DNA from: Heterostelium multicystogenum
Lineage: Eukaryota > Evosea > Eumycetozoa > Acytosteliales > Acytosteliaceae
Direction of reading: 5' to 3'
DNA: 14,414 nt
NCBI GenBank assembly: GCA_003667245.1
Contig: RCNN01000442.1
Location: 1-14,414, forward strand
Below the pieces are notes generated by a model. That model was not told the origin of the DNA. It ran no database searches and was given only the letters and a program-made list of their open reading frames with translations. Shown here one piece after another: positions 1 to 7,703 of the stretch. Each line of letters starts with the position of its first letter. The first letter of the stretch is position 1. The translations under genes and the position numbers were made by a program.

Positions 1-162
1 CCTGCGCTGGAACTGCAGCTTTGTTCGCCCTCGAGATCCTCCCGGCATAAGGTGCCTTAAATCGGCACATTAAGCCCTTAAACAAGGATTATATGTGCCA
101 TTTTTTTGGATCACTACGCAGCATTTCATTCGGTGGGAAAGCCGCAAGGCTTTGTGATGAAG

Positions 163-1156
163 CTAATCGCCACTAAAACGCACATACCAGCCCAACAGCG
201 GGATTGACCAAAATTTCTCTAGAGCAAGTGCTGCTGCTACAGGGCCTGCAGCCTGGGCGATCAGCATGGGACGAGCCAGCAGCCGCCCATGCGTGTTCCG
301 TAGCCATCAGCGCCCGAATAGAGCCAAGGGTAAATGTCCGCGAGCAATGGTCAGAATTCCATTACCTGCTCCGTAAAGCGCCAGGGCTACGAAAAGGCTA
401 GCCACGGGATGGCCGGTAAAAGTAGGGCAATACCCACCCCGCACAGCAGGATGGCGATACGAGCCGACCAGGTAGGGTGCAGGTTTCTCCCAATCGAAAA
501 CTCAGCAAGGCGTGCCACGACTTGAGATGGCCCAATCATCATTCCTATGGCTAATGCTGTTGAGGTTGCGATGCCAAGCAGTTTCAGCACATCAAGCAGG
601 TGGACTGAAACGGAAGAAATCACCAGGGATTGGAATGTCAGTAGCGCTGCCAGCAGGATGTATATGCGATTGGTTAATTTGCTGGCAGTTGCAGTGGACT
701 GGATACTTGCAAGAGGTGCAGATTTCATCTGGGGGCCTTTCTCGCTGGGAATTGCCAGAAGATGGATTGGTAGACCAACTACTAGATGCATTGCGGCTAA
801 GGCAAAGCAGCTGTACCGCCAACCGATTCTGGTGCTCCAGGCCTGCGATCAGTGGCCAGCCTAAGGTGCTGGCAAACCCACCTAGCAAGGTTAGACCAGT
901 CATCGAGGCTCGTGCATGGTCGCCAAGTAGTCGTCCGAGTGTCGAAAACGCTGCGTCATAAAGACCAGCAGCCATGCCCGCGCCGATCAGCGTCCATGCT
1001 AGGTAATAAACGGCTAAGTTACTGGCTAAGCCCATCAACAGCATACCCATCGCCAAAAATAACGAGCTAGCTGCCAACACGGGGCGTCCCCCACTTCGGT
1101 CGATCCATCGTCCCACCATGGGCGAGCAAGCTCCTGCGACCAGCAGTCCCCAAGAC
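163..1156 (-). pseudogene. MFS transporter, 5'-truncated by IS21 and frameshifted
   Basis: This is a remnant of a major facilitator superfamily (12-TM inner-membrane) transporter; the substrate cannot be told. Read from the IS edge, the first native residues include SPMVGRWIDRSGGRPVL, the MFS motif A loop after TM2, so roughly 60-70 N-terminal residues including TM1 are missing. The rest continues to a TAG stop at 163-165. The frame changes four times: an extra base near 831 (GG on the plus strand), a missing base in the A-run 392-395, an extra base near 309 and a missing base near 285. Between these points the translation is clean and hydrophobic, and the C-terminus ends in a segment containing GWYVRFSGD. 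The indels sum to zero. Truncation by the element is certain. The frameshifts may be real or may be sequence errors. No promoter remains, because the upstream side is the IS. A 6-bp hairpin at 138-153 lies just past the stop but lacks a T-run. Confidence 0.82.
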
Positions 1157-1318
1157 TGCGGATTTCGGAGCACCGTGACCGGCCGTTTCGGTTGATCGTG
1201 ACCGCTCATTTCGCTAACGCGTGACCGCTCATTTCGGTAGCAACGTGACCGATTCTCCGCCTGTTCCGAAACAGGTGGTCACGGCTTACCGAAATCGCCG
1301 GTCACGACTTAGCGAAAG
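1157..1318. repeat. IS21 left end: terminal repeat plus CGTGACCG repeat array
   Basis: After the terminal repeat, four copies of a ~19-bp unit with consensus CGTGACCGNNCNTTTCGGT start at 1174, 1197, 1220 and 1244, a spacing of 23-24 bp. The fourth copy is diverged. Two further copies in the opposite orientation (GGTCACG...) start at 1277 and 1300, with a 6-bp hairpin (CCTGTT/AACAGG, 1260-1275) between the two sets. Multiple subterminal repeats are known in IS21 elements as transposase binding sites. The helical-turn spacing and the inverted pair just before istA suggest that the array also covers the istA promoter. Confidence 0.8.
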
Positions 1319-1381
1319 CCTTCCCCTTCGTTGCGCATGACCTGATGCGCCGCCATCCTCGACCGATTTCGGGAGAGGAAG

Positions 1382-3067
1382 ATGGCGGCGCCGCGAGTAG
1401 CCATGCGAAACATCAAAGAATGTCTGCGCCTCAAGTTTGAGGCCGGCTTGTCCCACGAGAAGATTGCCCGTGCCTTGCAGCTGTCCAAGGGCGTGGTTAG
1501 CAAGTACATCGCGGCGGCGCGGGTGGCCGGGCTGGACTGGCCGGCGCTGGTGGCCATGGACGAGGCCGCGCTGGCGGCCGCCTTGTTTGCACCGACGTCG
1601 ACGAACAAGCCGCGCGGTGAGCGAGTGCTGCCCGATGTGCTGAGCATCCACCGCGAGTTGCGACGCAAGGGCGTGACCTTGCAGCTGCTGTGGGAGGAAT
1701 ATCTCGCCGCGCATGCGGGCCAGCCGACCTACCGCTACACCCAGTTCGTCGAGCACTACCGGCGCTACGCCCAGACGCTCAAACGTTCGATGCGTCAGCT
1801 GCACCGTGCGGGCGAGAAGCTATTCATCGACTATGCCGGGCCGACGCTGCCGGTGGTCGACCCGGCCACCGGCGAAGTGCGCCGGGCGCACATCTTCGTC
1901 GCCGCCCTGGGCGCCTCGAATTACACCTATGCCTGCGCGACGCCAGGCGAAACCCAGGTGGACTGGCTGACCTCGCTGGGCCAGGCTCTGACCTACTTTG
2001 GCGGCGTGCCGGAAATGGTTGTGCCGGACAATCCGCGCGCCCTGGTCGCCCAGCCGGATCGCTACGAGCCGGGCCTGAACCGGGCCACGCTGGAGTGCGC
2101 GCGTCATTACCAGACGGTGATCCTGCCGGCACGGCCACGCAAGCCTCAGGACAAGGCCAAGGCCGAGGTGGCGGTGCAGGTGGTCGAGCGCTGGATCATG
2201 GCGCGGCTGCGCCATCGGCAGTTCTTCAGCCTGCATGCGCTTAACCAGGCCATCGCCGAGCTGCTGGAGGATCTGAATCGGCGCCCGTTCAAGCGGCTCG
2301 ATGGCTGCCGGCGCGACTGGTTCGAGCGTCTGGATCGCCCGGCCTTGCGAGCGCTGCCGGTGCATCCCTACGAGGTCGCCACCTTCAAGCGCTGCAAGGT
2401 CAGCATCGACTACCACATCGAGGTCAATGGCAGCTTCTACAGCGTGCCCTCCGCCCTGGCCCGGCAGAACGTGGACGTGCGACTGACGGCACACACCCTG
2501 GAAGTGCTGCATGGCAACCGGCGGGTGGCCAGCCACCTGCTGCTGGGGCGACGCGGCGCTTACAGTACCCAGCGCGAACACATGCCCGCAGCGCACCAGG
2601 CGCATCGTGAGTGGACGCCGCAACGCCTGCTCGACTGGGGCGAGCGGATCGGCCCCTACACGCGCCAACTGATCGATCACCAACTGACCCACAAGCCGCA
2701 CCCGGAGATGGGCTACCGCGCCTGCCTCGGCCTGCTCTCGCTGGCCCGGCGCTATGGCAATGCACGCCTGGAAGCCGCTGCCGAACGTGCCGTACACCTG
2801 CGCGCCTTCACCGGGCGCAGCGTGCGCAACCTGCTCCAGCAAGGCCTGGATCAACAGCCGCTGCCCCAGCGTGCCGCCGAAACGACCTTACCCGGCGACC
2901 ACGAGAACGTCCGTGGCGCCGACTACTACCAACCCCCGCAACAGGAGCTGTTCGATGATGCCGCAACACACCCTGAATCAACTGCACCAGCTACGCCTGG
3001 ACGGCATGGCCCGCGCCCTGGAAGAGCAATGGACGCTGCCGGCCAGCCACAGCCTGAGCTTCGATGA
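1382..3067 (+). CDS. istA: IS21 transposase IstA
   Basis: This 561-aa protein catalyses the DNA cleavage and strand transfer of the element, with IstB as helper. Residues 21-45 form a helix-turn-helix ([20 protein letters not shown]). An rve-type DDE catalytic core follows, with D150 (FIDYAG), D216 (VVPDN) and E262 (KAEVAV). The C-terminal half is rich in basic and aromatic residues, as usual for IstA DNA-binding regions. The ATG at 1382 follows GAGAGGAAG. An internal ATG at 1403 (MRNIKECL) is an alternative start. The 3' end overlaps istB by about 113 nt, so the last ~40 residues (Pro/Ala/Arg-rich) are read in another frame over the istB start. The gene is intact, unlike many of its neighbours in this window. 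Confidence 0.95.
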   Translation: MAAPRVAMRNIKECLRLKFEAGLSHEKIARALQLSKGVVSKYIAAARVAGLDWPALVAMDEAALAAALFAPTSTNKPRGERVLPDVLSIHRELRRKGVTLQLLWEEYLAAHAGQPTYRYTQFVEHYRRYAQTLKRSMRQLHRAGEKLFIDYAGPTLPVVDPATGEVRRAHIFVAALGASNYTYACATPGETQVDWLTSLGQALTYFGGVPEMVVPDNPRALVAQPDRYEPGLNRATLECARHYQTVILPARPRKPQDKAKAEVAVQVVERWIMARLRHRQFFSLHALNQAIAELLEDLNRRPFKRLDGCRRDWFERLDRPALRALPVHPYEVATFKRCKVSIDYHIEVNGSFYSVPSALARQNVDVRLTAHTLEVLHGNRRVASHLLLGRRGAYSTQREHMPAAHQAHREWTPQRLLDWGERIGPYTRQLIDHQLTHKPHPEMGYRACLGLLSLARRYGNARLEAAAERAVHLRAFTGRSVRNLLQQGLDQQPLPQRAAETTLPGDHENVRGADYYQPPQQELFDDAATHPESTAPATPGRHGPRPGRAMDAAGQPQPELR

Positions 3068-3704
3068 ACGCCTCGGCCTACTGCTCGACCGCGAACTGGC
3101 CTGGCGTGACAACCAGCGCCTGGTACGGCTGCGCAAGAAGGCCAAGCTCAAGTACGCCAACGCCTGCCTGGAAGATCTCGACCGCCGCTCCGGACGCGCC
3201 CTGGACGAGCGTCTGATCGCCACCCTGGCCAGTGGCGACTGGATCCGCCAGCAGCACAACCTGCTGCTGACCGGCCCGACCGGTGCCGGCAAAACCTGGC
3301 TGGCCTGCGCCCTGGGCAACCAGGCCTGCCGCCAGGGCTATAGCACCCTGTACCTGCGCACCCCGCGCCTGCTGGAACAACTGCGCATCGCTCATGGCGA
3401 CGGCAGCTTCGGCCGTACCCTGCAACAGCTGGCAAAGGTCGACGTCCTGGTGCTGGACGACTGGGCGCTAGCCCCGCTGGAGGAAGGAGCCCGGCATGAC
3501 CTGCTGGAGGTGATCGACGACCGCGCTGGCAGCCGCTCCACCATCCTGACGAGCCAACTGCCCATCGAGCACTGGCACGGCTGGATCAACGACCCGACCC
3601 TGGCCGATGCCATCCTCGACCGCCTGGTGCACAACGCCTACCGACTGACGATGAAAGGCGAGTCGCTGCGCCGAAAAAAAGCCGAGGAACAAGCCGCATC
3701 GTGA
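2955..3704 (+). CDS. istB: IS21 helper ATPase IstB
   Basis: This AAA+ ATPase, related to DnaC, selects target DNA and stimulates the IstA transposase. The product is 249 aa, the usual length for IstB. The Walker A motif GPTGAGKT lies at residues 107-114, the Walker B VLVLDD at 165-169 and a sensor-like TSQLP at 199-203. The C-terminus is basic (LRRKKAEEQ). The reading frame is open upstream to 2754, but the true start is the ATG at 2955 (or 2958), which sits behind GGAG at 2944-2947 and gives the family N-terminus [10 protein letters not shown]. It is read inside the 3' end of istA, as is usual for the pair, which suggests coupled translation. The stop lies 47 bp before the first right-end repeat. 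Confidence 0.95.
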   Translation: MMPQHTLNQLHQLRLDGMARALEEQWTLPASHSLSFDERLGLLLDRELAWRDNQRLVRLRKKAKLKYANACLEDLDRRSGRALDERLIATLASGDWIRQQHNLLLTGPTGAGKTWLACALGNQACRQGYSTLYLRTPRLLEQLRIAHGDGSFGRTLQQLAKVDVLVLDDWALAPLEEGARHDLLEVIDDRAGSRSTILTSQLPIEHWHGWINDPTLADAILDRLVHNAYRLTMKGESLRRKKAEEQAAS

Positions 3705-3751
3705 CCGATGCGATTACAATCCAGAACCCGCGCAACCGGGGTGGAAGCACC

Positions 3752-3797
3752 GGTCACGTATTAGCGAAACGCTCGGTCACGTTCACCGAAATCCGCA
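3752..3797. repeat. IS21 right end: subterminal repeats and terminal repeat
   Basis: Two inverted copies of the subterminal unit start at 3752 (GGTCACGTATTAGCGAAAC) and 3775 (GGTCACGTTCACCGAAAT), again 23 bp apart. The element ends in CCGAAATCCGCA at 3786-3797, the exact reverse complement of the left terminus at 1157-1168. Read as a reverse complement, this end matches the order of terminal repeat and CGTGACCG units seen on the left. Confidence 0.82.
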
Positions 3798-4235
3798 CTC
3801 ATTCCGAATTGGAAGGCTTAGAGTTGTCGATTGATGGCTATCAGGATGCGCATGAACGTGCGCATGCCAACGATATCCGCAAGCGCTTCCTAATCGCGAG
3901 GTCACTACGGGCCAGATCGTTATGTTCGGCCTGACTGGCGGTCTGATTCCTTGTCCGGCAGCCATTACCGTTCTGTTGCTATGTCTTCAGGTAAAAGAAG
4001 TCGCGCTGGGAGGCATGCTTGTCCTGTGTTTCAGCATAGGATTGGCTCTCACCTTGGTCACTGTAGGTGCTGCTGCGGCATTGGCGCTAAGCAGGCCTCC
4101 AACCGTTGGCCTTGGCTGGGCACCGTAGCTCGTCGAGCGCCGTACTTGTCCAGCGTGCTGATCATCGGTGTTGGTCTGTACGTGGGCTTCCATGGCTGGA
4201 TCGGCCTGAACGCACACCCAGCTCACATTGCGTAA
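3798..4235 (+). pseudogene. rcnA: RcnA/NicO-type nickel/cobalt efflux protein remnant
   Basis: This is the C-terminal part of an RcnA-type Ni2+/Co2+ exporter, an inner-membrane protein. What remains starts at the IS edge with a short His-containing hydrophilic stretch (DAHERAHANDIRKRF). The highly characteristic membrane segment GLTGGLIPCPAAITVLL follows, then two more hydrophobic segments, and the protein ends in HPAHIA before TAA at 4233-4235. The frame drops by one base twice, near 3889-3891 and near 4091. Outside these two points the translation matches the family and contains no stop. The N-terminal membrane helices and most of the His-rich loop are lost to the element, so the gene is non-functional whether or not the frameshifts are genuine. 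The family assignment rests on the GLTGGLIPCPAA signature. Confidence 0.82.
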
Positions 4236-4270
4236 ATCAGATAGGCTCTCGATCACTCGCAGCTTTTATT

Positions 4271-4290
4271 GCGGGCAAAAAAAAGCCCGC
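4271..4290. terminator. Probable bidirectional terminator hairpin
   Basis: GCGGGC (4271-4276) and GCCCGC (4285-4290) form a 6-bp G/C stem around eight A residues. It lies between the convergent rcnA remnant (plus) and the small gene at 4372-4581 (minus). The T-tract falls in the loop on the minus-strand reading instead of after the stem, so termination efficiency is uncertain. Confidence 0.45.
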
Positions 4291-4371
4291 GATGGGGTGC
4301 GCGAGCCGTGAATTGTTTGAGGAGCTGACTTAATCGTACGCCGACGGATGTGAAAAAATTGTAAGACGTAG

Positions 4372-4581
4372 TCATGGAGACTTCTTGAGGCGTGCCAAAC
4401 CTTGTTTGATGTGACCAGCGTTCTCAGCAATTGCGTAAAGCGCACTCCGGACACTGTCTCCGACATCTACGTGACCTTGAGTTTCAGCGTGCAGCGTCAA
4501 CTCCATCAAGGCAGCCTCGAGGGCCAGTTGATTCAGGTACATCCTTTCCAGTACGTCTGACAGCGAGTATTCACTGGGCAT
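4372..4581 (-). CDS. Small hypothetical protein, paralogue of 5872-6090
   Basis: This is a 69-aa helical, mildly acidic protein of unknown function. The ATG at 4581 follows a perfect AAGGAGG, so translation is likely strong. Its residues from LERMYLNQLALEAALMEL to the end align without gaps to the 72-aa protein at 5872-6090. They share an N-Q-x-A-L-x-A-A core, a central Gly, and SA...A...NA..I towards the end. I recognise this as the kind of ~70-aa protein that recurs in Pseudomonas accessory regions, but I know of no function. There is no signal peptide, membrane helix or Cys motif. It diverges from the CsbD-like gene across a 185-bp spacer. Confidence 0.8.
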   Translation of the reverse strand: MPSEYSLSDVLERMYLNQLALEAALMELTLHAETQGHVDVGDSVRSALYAIAENAGHIKQGLARLKKSP

Positions 4582-4766
4582 TTATGTGGCCTCCTTAAAA
4601 AATTAACATCGCGAGTCATGGACTACGAGTAGACGCTTTCCTCACAGTCCCTACAGCTCATCATCATTGAACTAATCATCAGACGTACGCCCCTAAAGTC
4701 GTGCTGGTAGCCACTCGACCAGGGCTGTATGGAACTCCCCACTCACACGCGAAGGTCTGATGAATT

Positions 4767-5015
4767 ATGAAGAGCGAACAAGTAGAAGGTGTAGCAGAAA
4801 AGCTGGCCGGCAAGGCGCAGAGCGCGGTCGGGAAACTGATTGGTGATTCGAAGATGGAAGCTGAAGGTGCGGGGCATCAAGCAGCTGGGCAGCTGACTAA
4901 AACCTACGGGGATACGCTGAATAGCGTATCCAAATTCGTCAAAGAAAAGCCAGTCGCGGCACTCGCGATAGGTGCTGCAGCGCTGATCCTGATAAATCGC
5001 ATTTTTCGTCGTTGA
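4767..5015 (+). CDS. CsbD-like stress protein with C-terminal membrane-anchor tail
   Basis: This 82-aa protein has two visible parts. Residues 1-50 have the Lys/Ala/Gly-rich pattern of CsbD/UPF0337 proteins (EQVEGVAEKLAGKAQSAVGKL, then a second G..hQAAGQL..TYGD half), a family induced by general stress, with unknown biochemistry. Residues 55-82 (KEKPVAALAIGAAALILINR plus a basic end) match the C-terminal anchor of ElaB/YqjD (DUF883) proteins, which tether to the inner membrane. The ATG at 4767 follows GAAGGT at a workable distance. The gene stands alone, with 240 bp of apparent non-coding DNA downstream. The cell location (inner membrane, cytoplasmic face) is inferred from the tail. Confidence 0.85.
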   Translation: MKSEQVEGVAEKLAGKAQSAVGKLIGDSKMEAEGAGHQAAGQLTKTYGDTLNSVSKFVKEKPVAALAIGAAALILINRIFRR

Positions 5016-5255
5016 GCCAAGATGAAGGGTTTCGCCAACTGGGCATTCCTTTCCATCGCACTGTTTCCCTGCACTCTCCCTAGCGCTGTCTGCTAGAAGG
5101 GTGCGAGGACGAAAGACATGGAGCGTCTTTTGCCTCCAGCATTCCTTGCTCAGCGTACATAGCGGCTAAAACAGACGGTTCAAGTGATTGAAAGCGAATG
5201 CATAAGCAGTAGGCGTAGTTGCTAATAGTCGCAACCGTCAAACAGGAGCCTCACC

Positions 5256-5720
5256 GTGGAACGCCCAACTTTCTTTCTTGATTTTGAAGCCTCTCGCATA
5301 GCTCCTGATAGCTATCCCATCGAAGTCGCTGTCGTGTCGTGTGAGGTCTCCTTCAGTTCGCTGATCAAGCCAGCCCGTTACTGGATGCACTGGTCGTATG
5401 ATGCGCAAGACATGCACGGAATCTCTCAGGATCAGTTACGTCGGGAAGGTGATACCCCAGACGCTGTGGCGAGGAATATGAATAAGCTGTTTTCAGGGCA
5501 GATGCTTTGCAGCGACTCACCTCAAGACAGTTTTTGGTTCGATGTGCTTTTCGAGGCCGCAGATCTGATGCCCACCTTCGAGTTGAAGCCTTTGGAGGTA
5601 TTTGTGGGCCGGAAGGCTGCTAGCGATATTTACCGCTTACTGCCTACAATCAAGCACCACCGAGCTTTAACCGACGCAACTGCTTTGATGAACGCCTGTC
5701 GTGCTTTTTTCGAAGCTTGA
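5256..5720 (+). CDS. DEDD-family 3'-5' exonuclease (RNase T/DnaQ-like fold)
   Basis: This 154-aa protein has the acidic signature of the DnaQ/RNase T exonuclease superfamily, which removes nucleotides from 3' ends with two metal ions. Visible residues are D9 and E11 in FFLDFEAS, an acidic residue in SDSPQDSFWFDVLFEA (probably D91), and the final H135...D140 in HHRALTDA, which is the DEDDh arrangement. At 154 aa it is a bare exonuclease domain without accessory domains. The start is GTG at 5256 with AGGAG at 5244-5248; an in-frame start further upstream is not needed. Whether the substrate is RNA or DNA cannot be told. It is intact and not obviously in an operon, apart from a possible small ORF starting 18 nt after the stop. 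Confidence 0.8.
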   Translation: MERPTFFLDFEASRIAPDSYPIEVAVVSCEVSFSSLIKPARYWMHWSYDAQDMHGISQDQLRREGDTPDAVARNMNKLFSGQMLCSDSPQDSFWFDVLFEAADLMPTFELKPLEVFVGRKAASDIYRLLPTIKHHRALTDATALMNACRAFFEA

Positions 5721-5738
5721 ACTATCAAGGGGGTGGAT

Positions 5739-5906
5739 ATGGTGCGCGGACATTCGATGCATTCCTGGGATCTGATGCTGGAGCTGACACCTCACTCCGT
5801 ATGGGGGTCTACTTTCTTATCTATCAATCTGGTTGGCAACGACGCGATTGGCGCGAGGAGAGGGGCAACGTCTACGATTGTCGAATCCTCAAAATGGAAG
5901 CTGTGA
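5739..5906 (+). CDS. Possible small ORF (55 aa) after the exonuclease
   Basis: The ATG at 5739 sits behind a purine-rich AAGGGGGTGG and opens a 55-codon frame (MVRGHSMHSWDLMLELTPHS...) ending at TGA 5904-5906. It follows the exonuclease stop by 18 nt and overlaps the end of the convergent 5872-6090 gene by 35 nt. An overlapping longer frame from a TTG at 5717 competes with it, and only one can be real. I recognise no family. The support is the ribosome binding site and the operon-like spacing only. Confidence 0.25.
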   Translation: MVRGHSMHSWDLMLELTPHSVWGSTFLSINLVGNDAIGARRGATSTIVESSKWKL

Positions 5907-6090
5907 TGGCTTGAGCATTGGCATCCAACGCTTCCATGGCCGAAATAGCATGACCCGCGACACTTCCGACGCCATTTTCTGAGAGCCACTTGGCTATTTC
6001 TTCAATTGCAGCACCCAGTGCGTGCTGGTTGTGAAGCAGCAATGTCAGAGAGTCAGCCGTGGCGATCTTGTAGTTCCAGTTATCAGACAT
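5872..6090 (-). CDS. Small hypothetical protein, paralogue of 4372-4581
   Basis: This is a 72-aa protein with a short N-terminal extension (MSDNWNYKIATADS) followed by about 55 residues (LTLLLHNQHALGAAIEEIAK onward) that align without gaps to the protein at 4372-4581. The LxxNQxALxAA core and the NAxxI near the end are conserved. It is predicted to be mostly helical with no catalytic signature, and the function is unknown. The minus-strand ATG at 6090 is preceded by GGAAG, which is a weaker site than that of its paralogue. It diverges from the phosphatase gene at 6254 across a ~160-bp spacer that must hold both promoters. Confidence 0.78.
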   Translation of the reverse strand: MSDNWNYKIATADSLTLLLHNQHALGAAIEEIAKWLSENGVGSVAGHAISAMEALDANAQAITASILRIRQS

Positions 6091-6253
6091 GAAAGTCTTC
6101 CTTGAGAGTGATGCTCAGAGCCTAGTTCATCTCTTCGCAGGCACGAACGGCGCTGGGTAAGTTCGCCATCGTCCAATCATGTGTCCCGACGAGAGAGTAT
6201 AATTGGGCTGCTCAGTCGATCCCTCGGCCATCGCTCCGGAGTAACGATCCCAG

Positions 6254-7258
6254 ATGAAGCAAACGGTTTTGCGACTCCCCAAGAACGAAGTGGGCCGTGA
6301 CTTTGTAGTCGGTGATATCCATTTCAAAACCATCGAACTCCACAAGGGGCTTCGTGCACTCGGGTTTGACAGTGCGATTGATCGGGTCATAGCTGTAGGC
6401 GATCTGATTGACCGCGGGCCTGGGATGCTGGATGGCCTAAAACTGCTCGGTGAACCTTGGTTCTTTTGTGTCCAGGGCAATCACGAACAGATGCTGATCA
6501 ACGCTTACCGTGAGAACCCACAAGCACCTTACAGCTCCCATGGTGCGGGGTGGTGGTCAACGATCGCTGATGAATCGAAAGGAATGGTGATCGAAAGGCT
6601 GGAACGTCTTCCCACCGCCATAGAAATTCAGTCCGCACGTGGCTTGGTCGGTGTCGTTCACGCTGATGTGCCAACAGGGATTTATTGGCAAGAGTTCGTG
6701 GGGAGCCTAGACAACGCTCAGATCGAAGAGATCGCTCTGTGGGGCAGGGAACGGATCATCAAGCATTATCGTGACGGTGTTCCAGGCATCTGGAGAGTTT
6801 GCTCGGGACATACGTGGATTCCGAAACCGCTGAGACTGGGGAATTTTCTCGCGCTTGATTGCACGGGAGGAGGGGACGGCTCTTTGGCAATCTACTGTGT
6901 CCAAGAAGACATTATCTATGTTGATGGGCGTCCTGTGTCGCTTGATAGCGCAGAGAGCATTTCAGAGCAGCTGCAGGAACTCGAGAACATCATCAGTCAG
7001 CTTAAGACAGAAGTGAATGGCAACAGGTTGATTGAATCGCAGAGCCTTAGCCGAAAGGCTGAAGCGTTGGCCAAGCAGGCAAACTCATCGTGGATCACGA
7101 TGAGAGATGAGGACGCCGAATCTGAGAAGCTCATTAATGCGTTGCACGGGCTTAGCTTACTTACTGGCGAGCGCAGAGGTGCCAAGCTTGATGAGCTGAA
7201 GGCAAGGTACAGAGGAACGCAGACGGAGCAGCTGCTTCAGCGGCTTTTCGGCGCCTGA
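6254..7258 (+). CDS. PPP-type metallophosphatase with helical C-terminal extension
   Basis: This 334-aa protein has the serine/threonine protein phosphatase (PP2A/lambda/PrpA-type) metallophosphoesterase fold. Its motifs in order are GDIH at 20-23 (D21, H23), GDLIDRGP at 49-56 (D50, R54), GNHEQM from residue 75 (N76, H77), H136 in VVHADVP and H186 in SGHTW. These are the ligands for a two-metal centre that hydrolyses phosphomonoesters or protein phosphates. The first motif reads GDIHF where GDIHG is canonical. The phosphatase domain ends near residue 228. About 105 further residues follow, Glu/Lys/Gln-rich and probably coiled coil (from residue 231, SISEQLQELENIISQL), which is longer than stand-alone PrpA-like enzymes. 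The ATG at 6254 has GGAG at 6238-6241. It is transcribed alone, and the substrate is unknown. Confidence 0.85.
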   Translation: MKQTVLRLPKNEVGRDFVVGDIHFKTIELHKGLRALGFDSAIDRVIAVGDLIDRGPGMLDGLKLLGEPWFFCVQGNHEQMLINAYRENPQAPYSSHGAGWWSTIADESKGMVIERLERLPTAIEIQSARGLVGVVHADVPTGIYWQEFVGSLDNAQIEEIALWGRERIIKHYRDGVPGIWRVCSGHTWIPKPLRLGNFLALDCTGGGDGSLAIYCVQEDIIYVDGRPVSLDSAESISEQLQELENIISQLKTEVNGNRLIESQSLSRKAEALAKQANSSWITMRDEDAESEKLINALHGLSLLTGERRGAKLDELKARYRGTQTEQLLQRLFGA

Positions 7259-7703
7259 TTTACTGCTCTGGGCATCACAAAGTGGTTCTTCAGGATGCTC
7301 TCGTCACACAAACCGAAAATATATTTTCCCCGCCCCCTTGAAAGTAAAATTTCAAACCGGAGACCTTATATTTGAAAACAAACAAAAAGCGACGTTCTCC
7401 AAGAGTCTCCCGTTTTTTTGGCCTGCCTTGAGCTGTGGGGCAATCGACCCGATTGCCTTGTTGTTGCTCTATGGGCTTGCGCTCTTTCTGCTTTAGATCT
7501 TTTGGCCTCTGCTTTCGGTTTTTCTCTGCGTTGGAATGCATGATGGAGGGCGGCGAAGCCAGTGTTGTGTATGCTGATCGCACCTTTGCGACGTCAGTCG
7601 CGGCTACTTTTTGATTCCAAAAGACACCGAATTTTTTTTAAAAAACTGCCAAACTGCGGTCTCCAATGCGTAGGTAATGATCCCTCCGGCTTTGCAGAGC
7701 GCC
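7259..7703. other. Convergent intergenic region, no convincing gene
   Basis: This 445-bp stretch lies between the phosphatase (plus) and the IMPase-like gene (minus). It is T-rich on the plus strand, with several homopolymer tracts (for example a run of eight T at 7631-7638). The open frames are low-complexity Lys/Gln-rich or overlap the opposite gene, and none has a ribosome binding site or family resemblance. The only clear structure is the hairpin at 7439-7457. Confidence 0.55.
7439..7457. terminator. Perfect 8-bp hairpin, candidate bidirectional terminator
   Basis: GGCAATCG (7439-7446) and CGATTGCC (7450-7457) pair perfectly around a 3-nt ACC loop. TTGTTGTTGCTC follows on the plus strand. 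The hairpin lies between converging genes, where a shared terminator is expected. The T-tract is interrupted, so this is a candidate only. Confidence 0.45.

Larger units (their letters stand above)
1157..3797 (+). mobile_element. Complete IS21-family insertion sequence
   Basis: The element is bounded by a 12-bp inverted repeat, TGCGGATTTCGG at 1157-1168 and CCGAAATCCGCA at 3786-3797, giving the TG...CA ends known for IS21. It carries both genes of the family, istA and istB, overlapping and in the same direction. Inside each end lie several copies of a CGTGACCG-containing repeat. The length of 2641 bp fits the family. The bases just outside the ends (CAAGAC on the left, CTCATT on the right) do not form the short target duplication expected of a simple insertion. 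The flanking genes are unrelated to each other and are both cut at the element. Confidence 0.93.

Noticed and set aside
138..153. AAAGCC/GGCTTT hairpin as a terminator for the MFS gene
   Set aside because: The stem is only 6 bp, and on the minus strand the T-run is part of the stem and is followed by CCC, so termination is doubtful.
163..1156. Programmed ribosomal frameshifting as the cause of the frame changes
   Set aside because: There are too many sites per gene, in both directions, without the slippery heptamer plus structure that such events need. Indels or sequence errors explain them better.
1820..2854. A 344-codon minus-strand open frame inside istA
   Set aside because: It is a shadow of the GC-rich istA codons. 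It has no family resemblance or ribosome binding site, and istA on the other strand has all its catalytic residues.
3701..3934. A plus-strand frame starting just after istB and running into the rcnA remnant
   Set aside because: Its first part is IS21 end-repeat sequence read through. Only the residues after 3797 are native, and they belong to the rcnA fragment.
4732..4766. A sigma-E-like GGAACT followed by TCTGA upstream of the CsbD-like gene
   Set aside because: The spacing is about 19 nt where about 16 is expected, and the -10 would lie only a few bases before the start codon, leaving no room for a leader or ribosome binding site.
5717..5914. A 65-codon frame from a TTG overlapping the exonuclease stop
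   Set aside because: It has an unusual start, no suitable ribosome binding site at that position and a Gly/Arg/Trp-rich product. The ATG at 5739 in another frame has better upstream sequence, though that is also weakly supported.
7290..7583. A 97-codon minus-strand Lys/Gln-rich frame in the convergent spacer
   Set aside because: It is low-complexity, lacks a ribosome binding site, and lies across the hairpin and homopolymer tracts of an apparently non-coding region.
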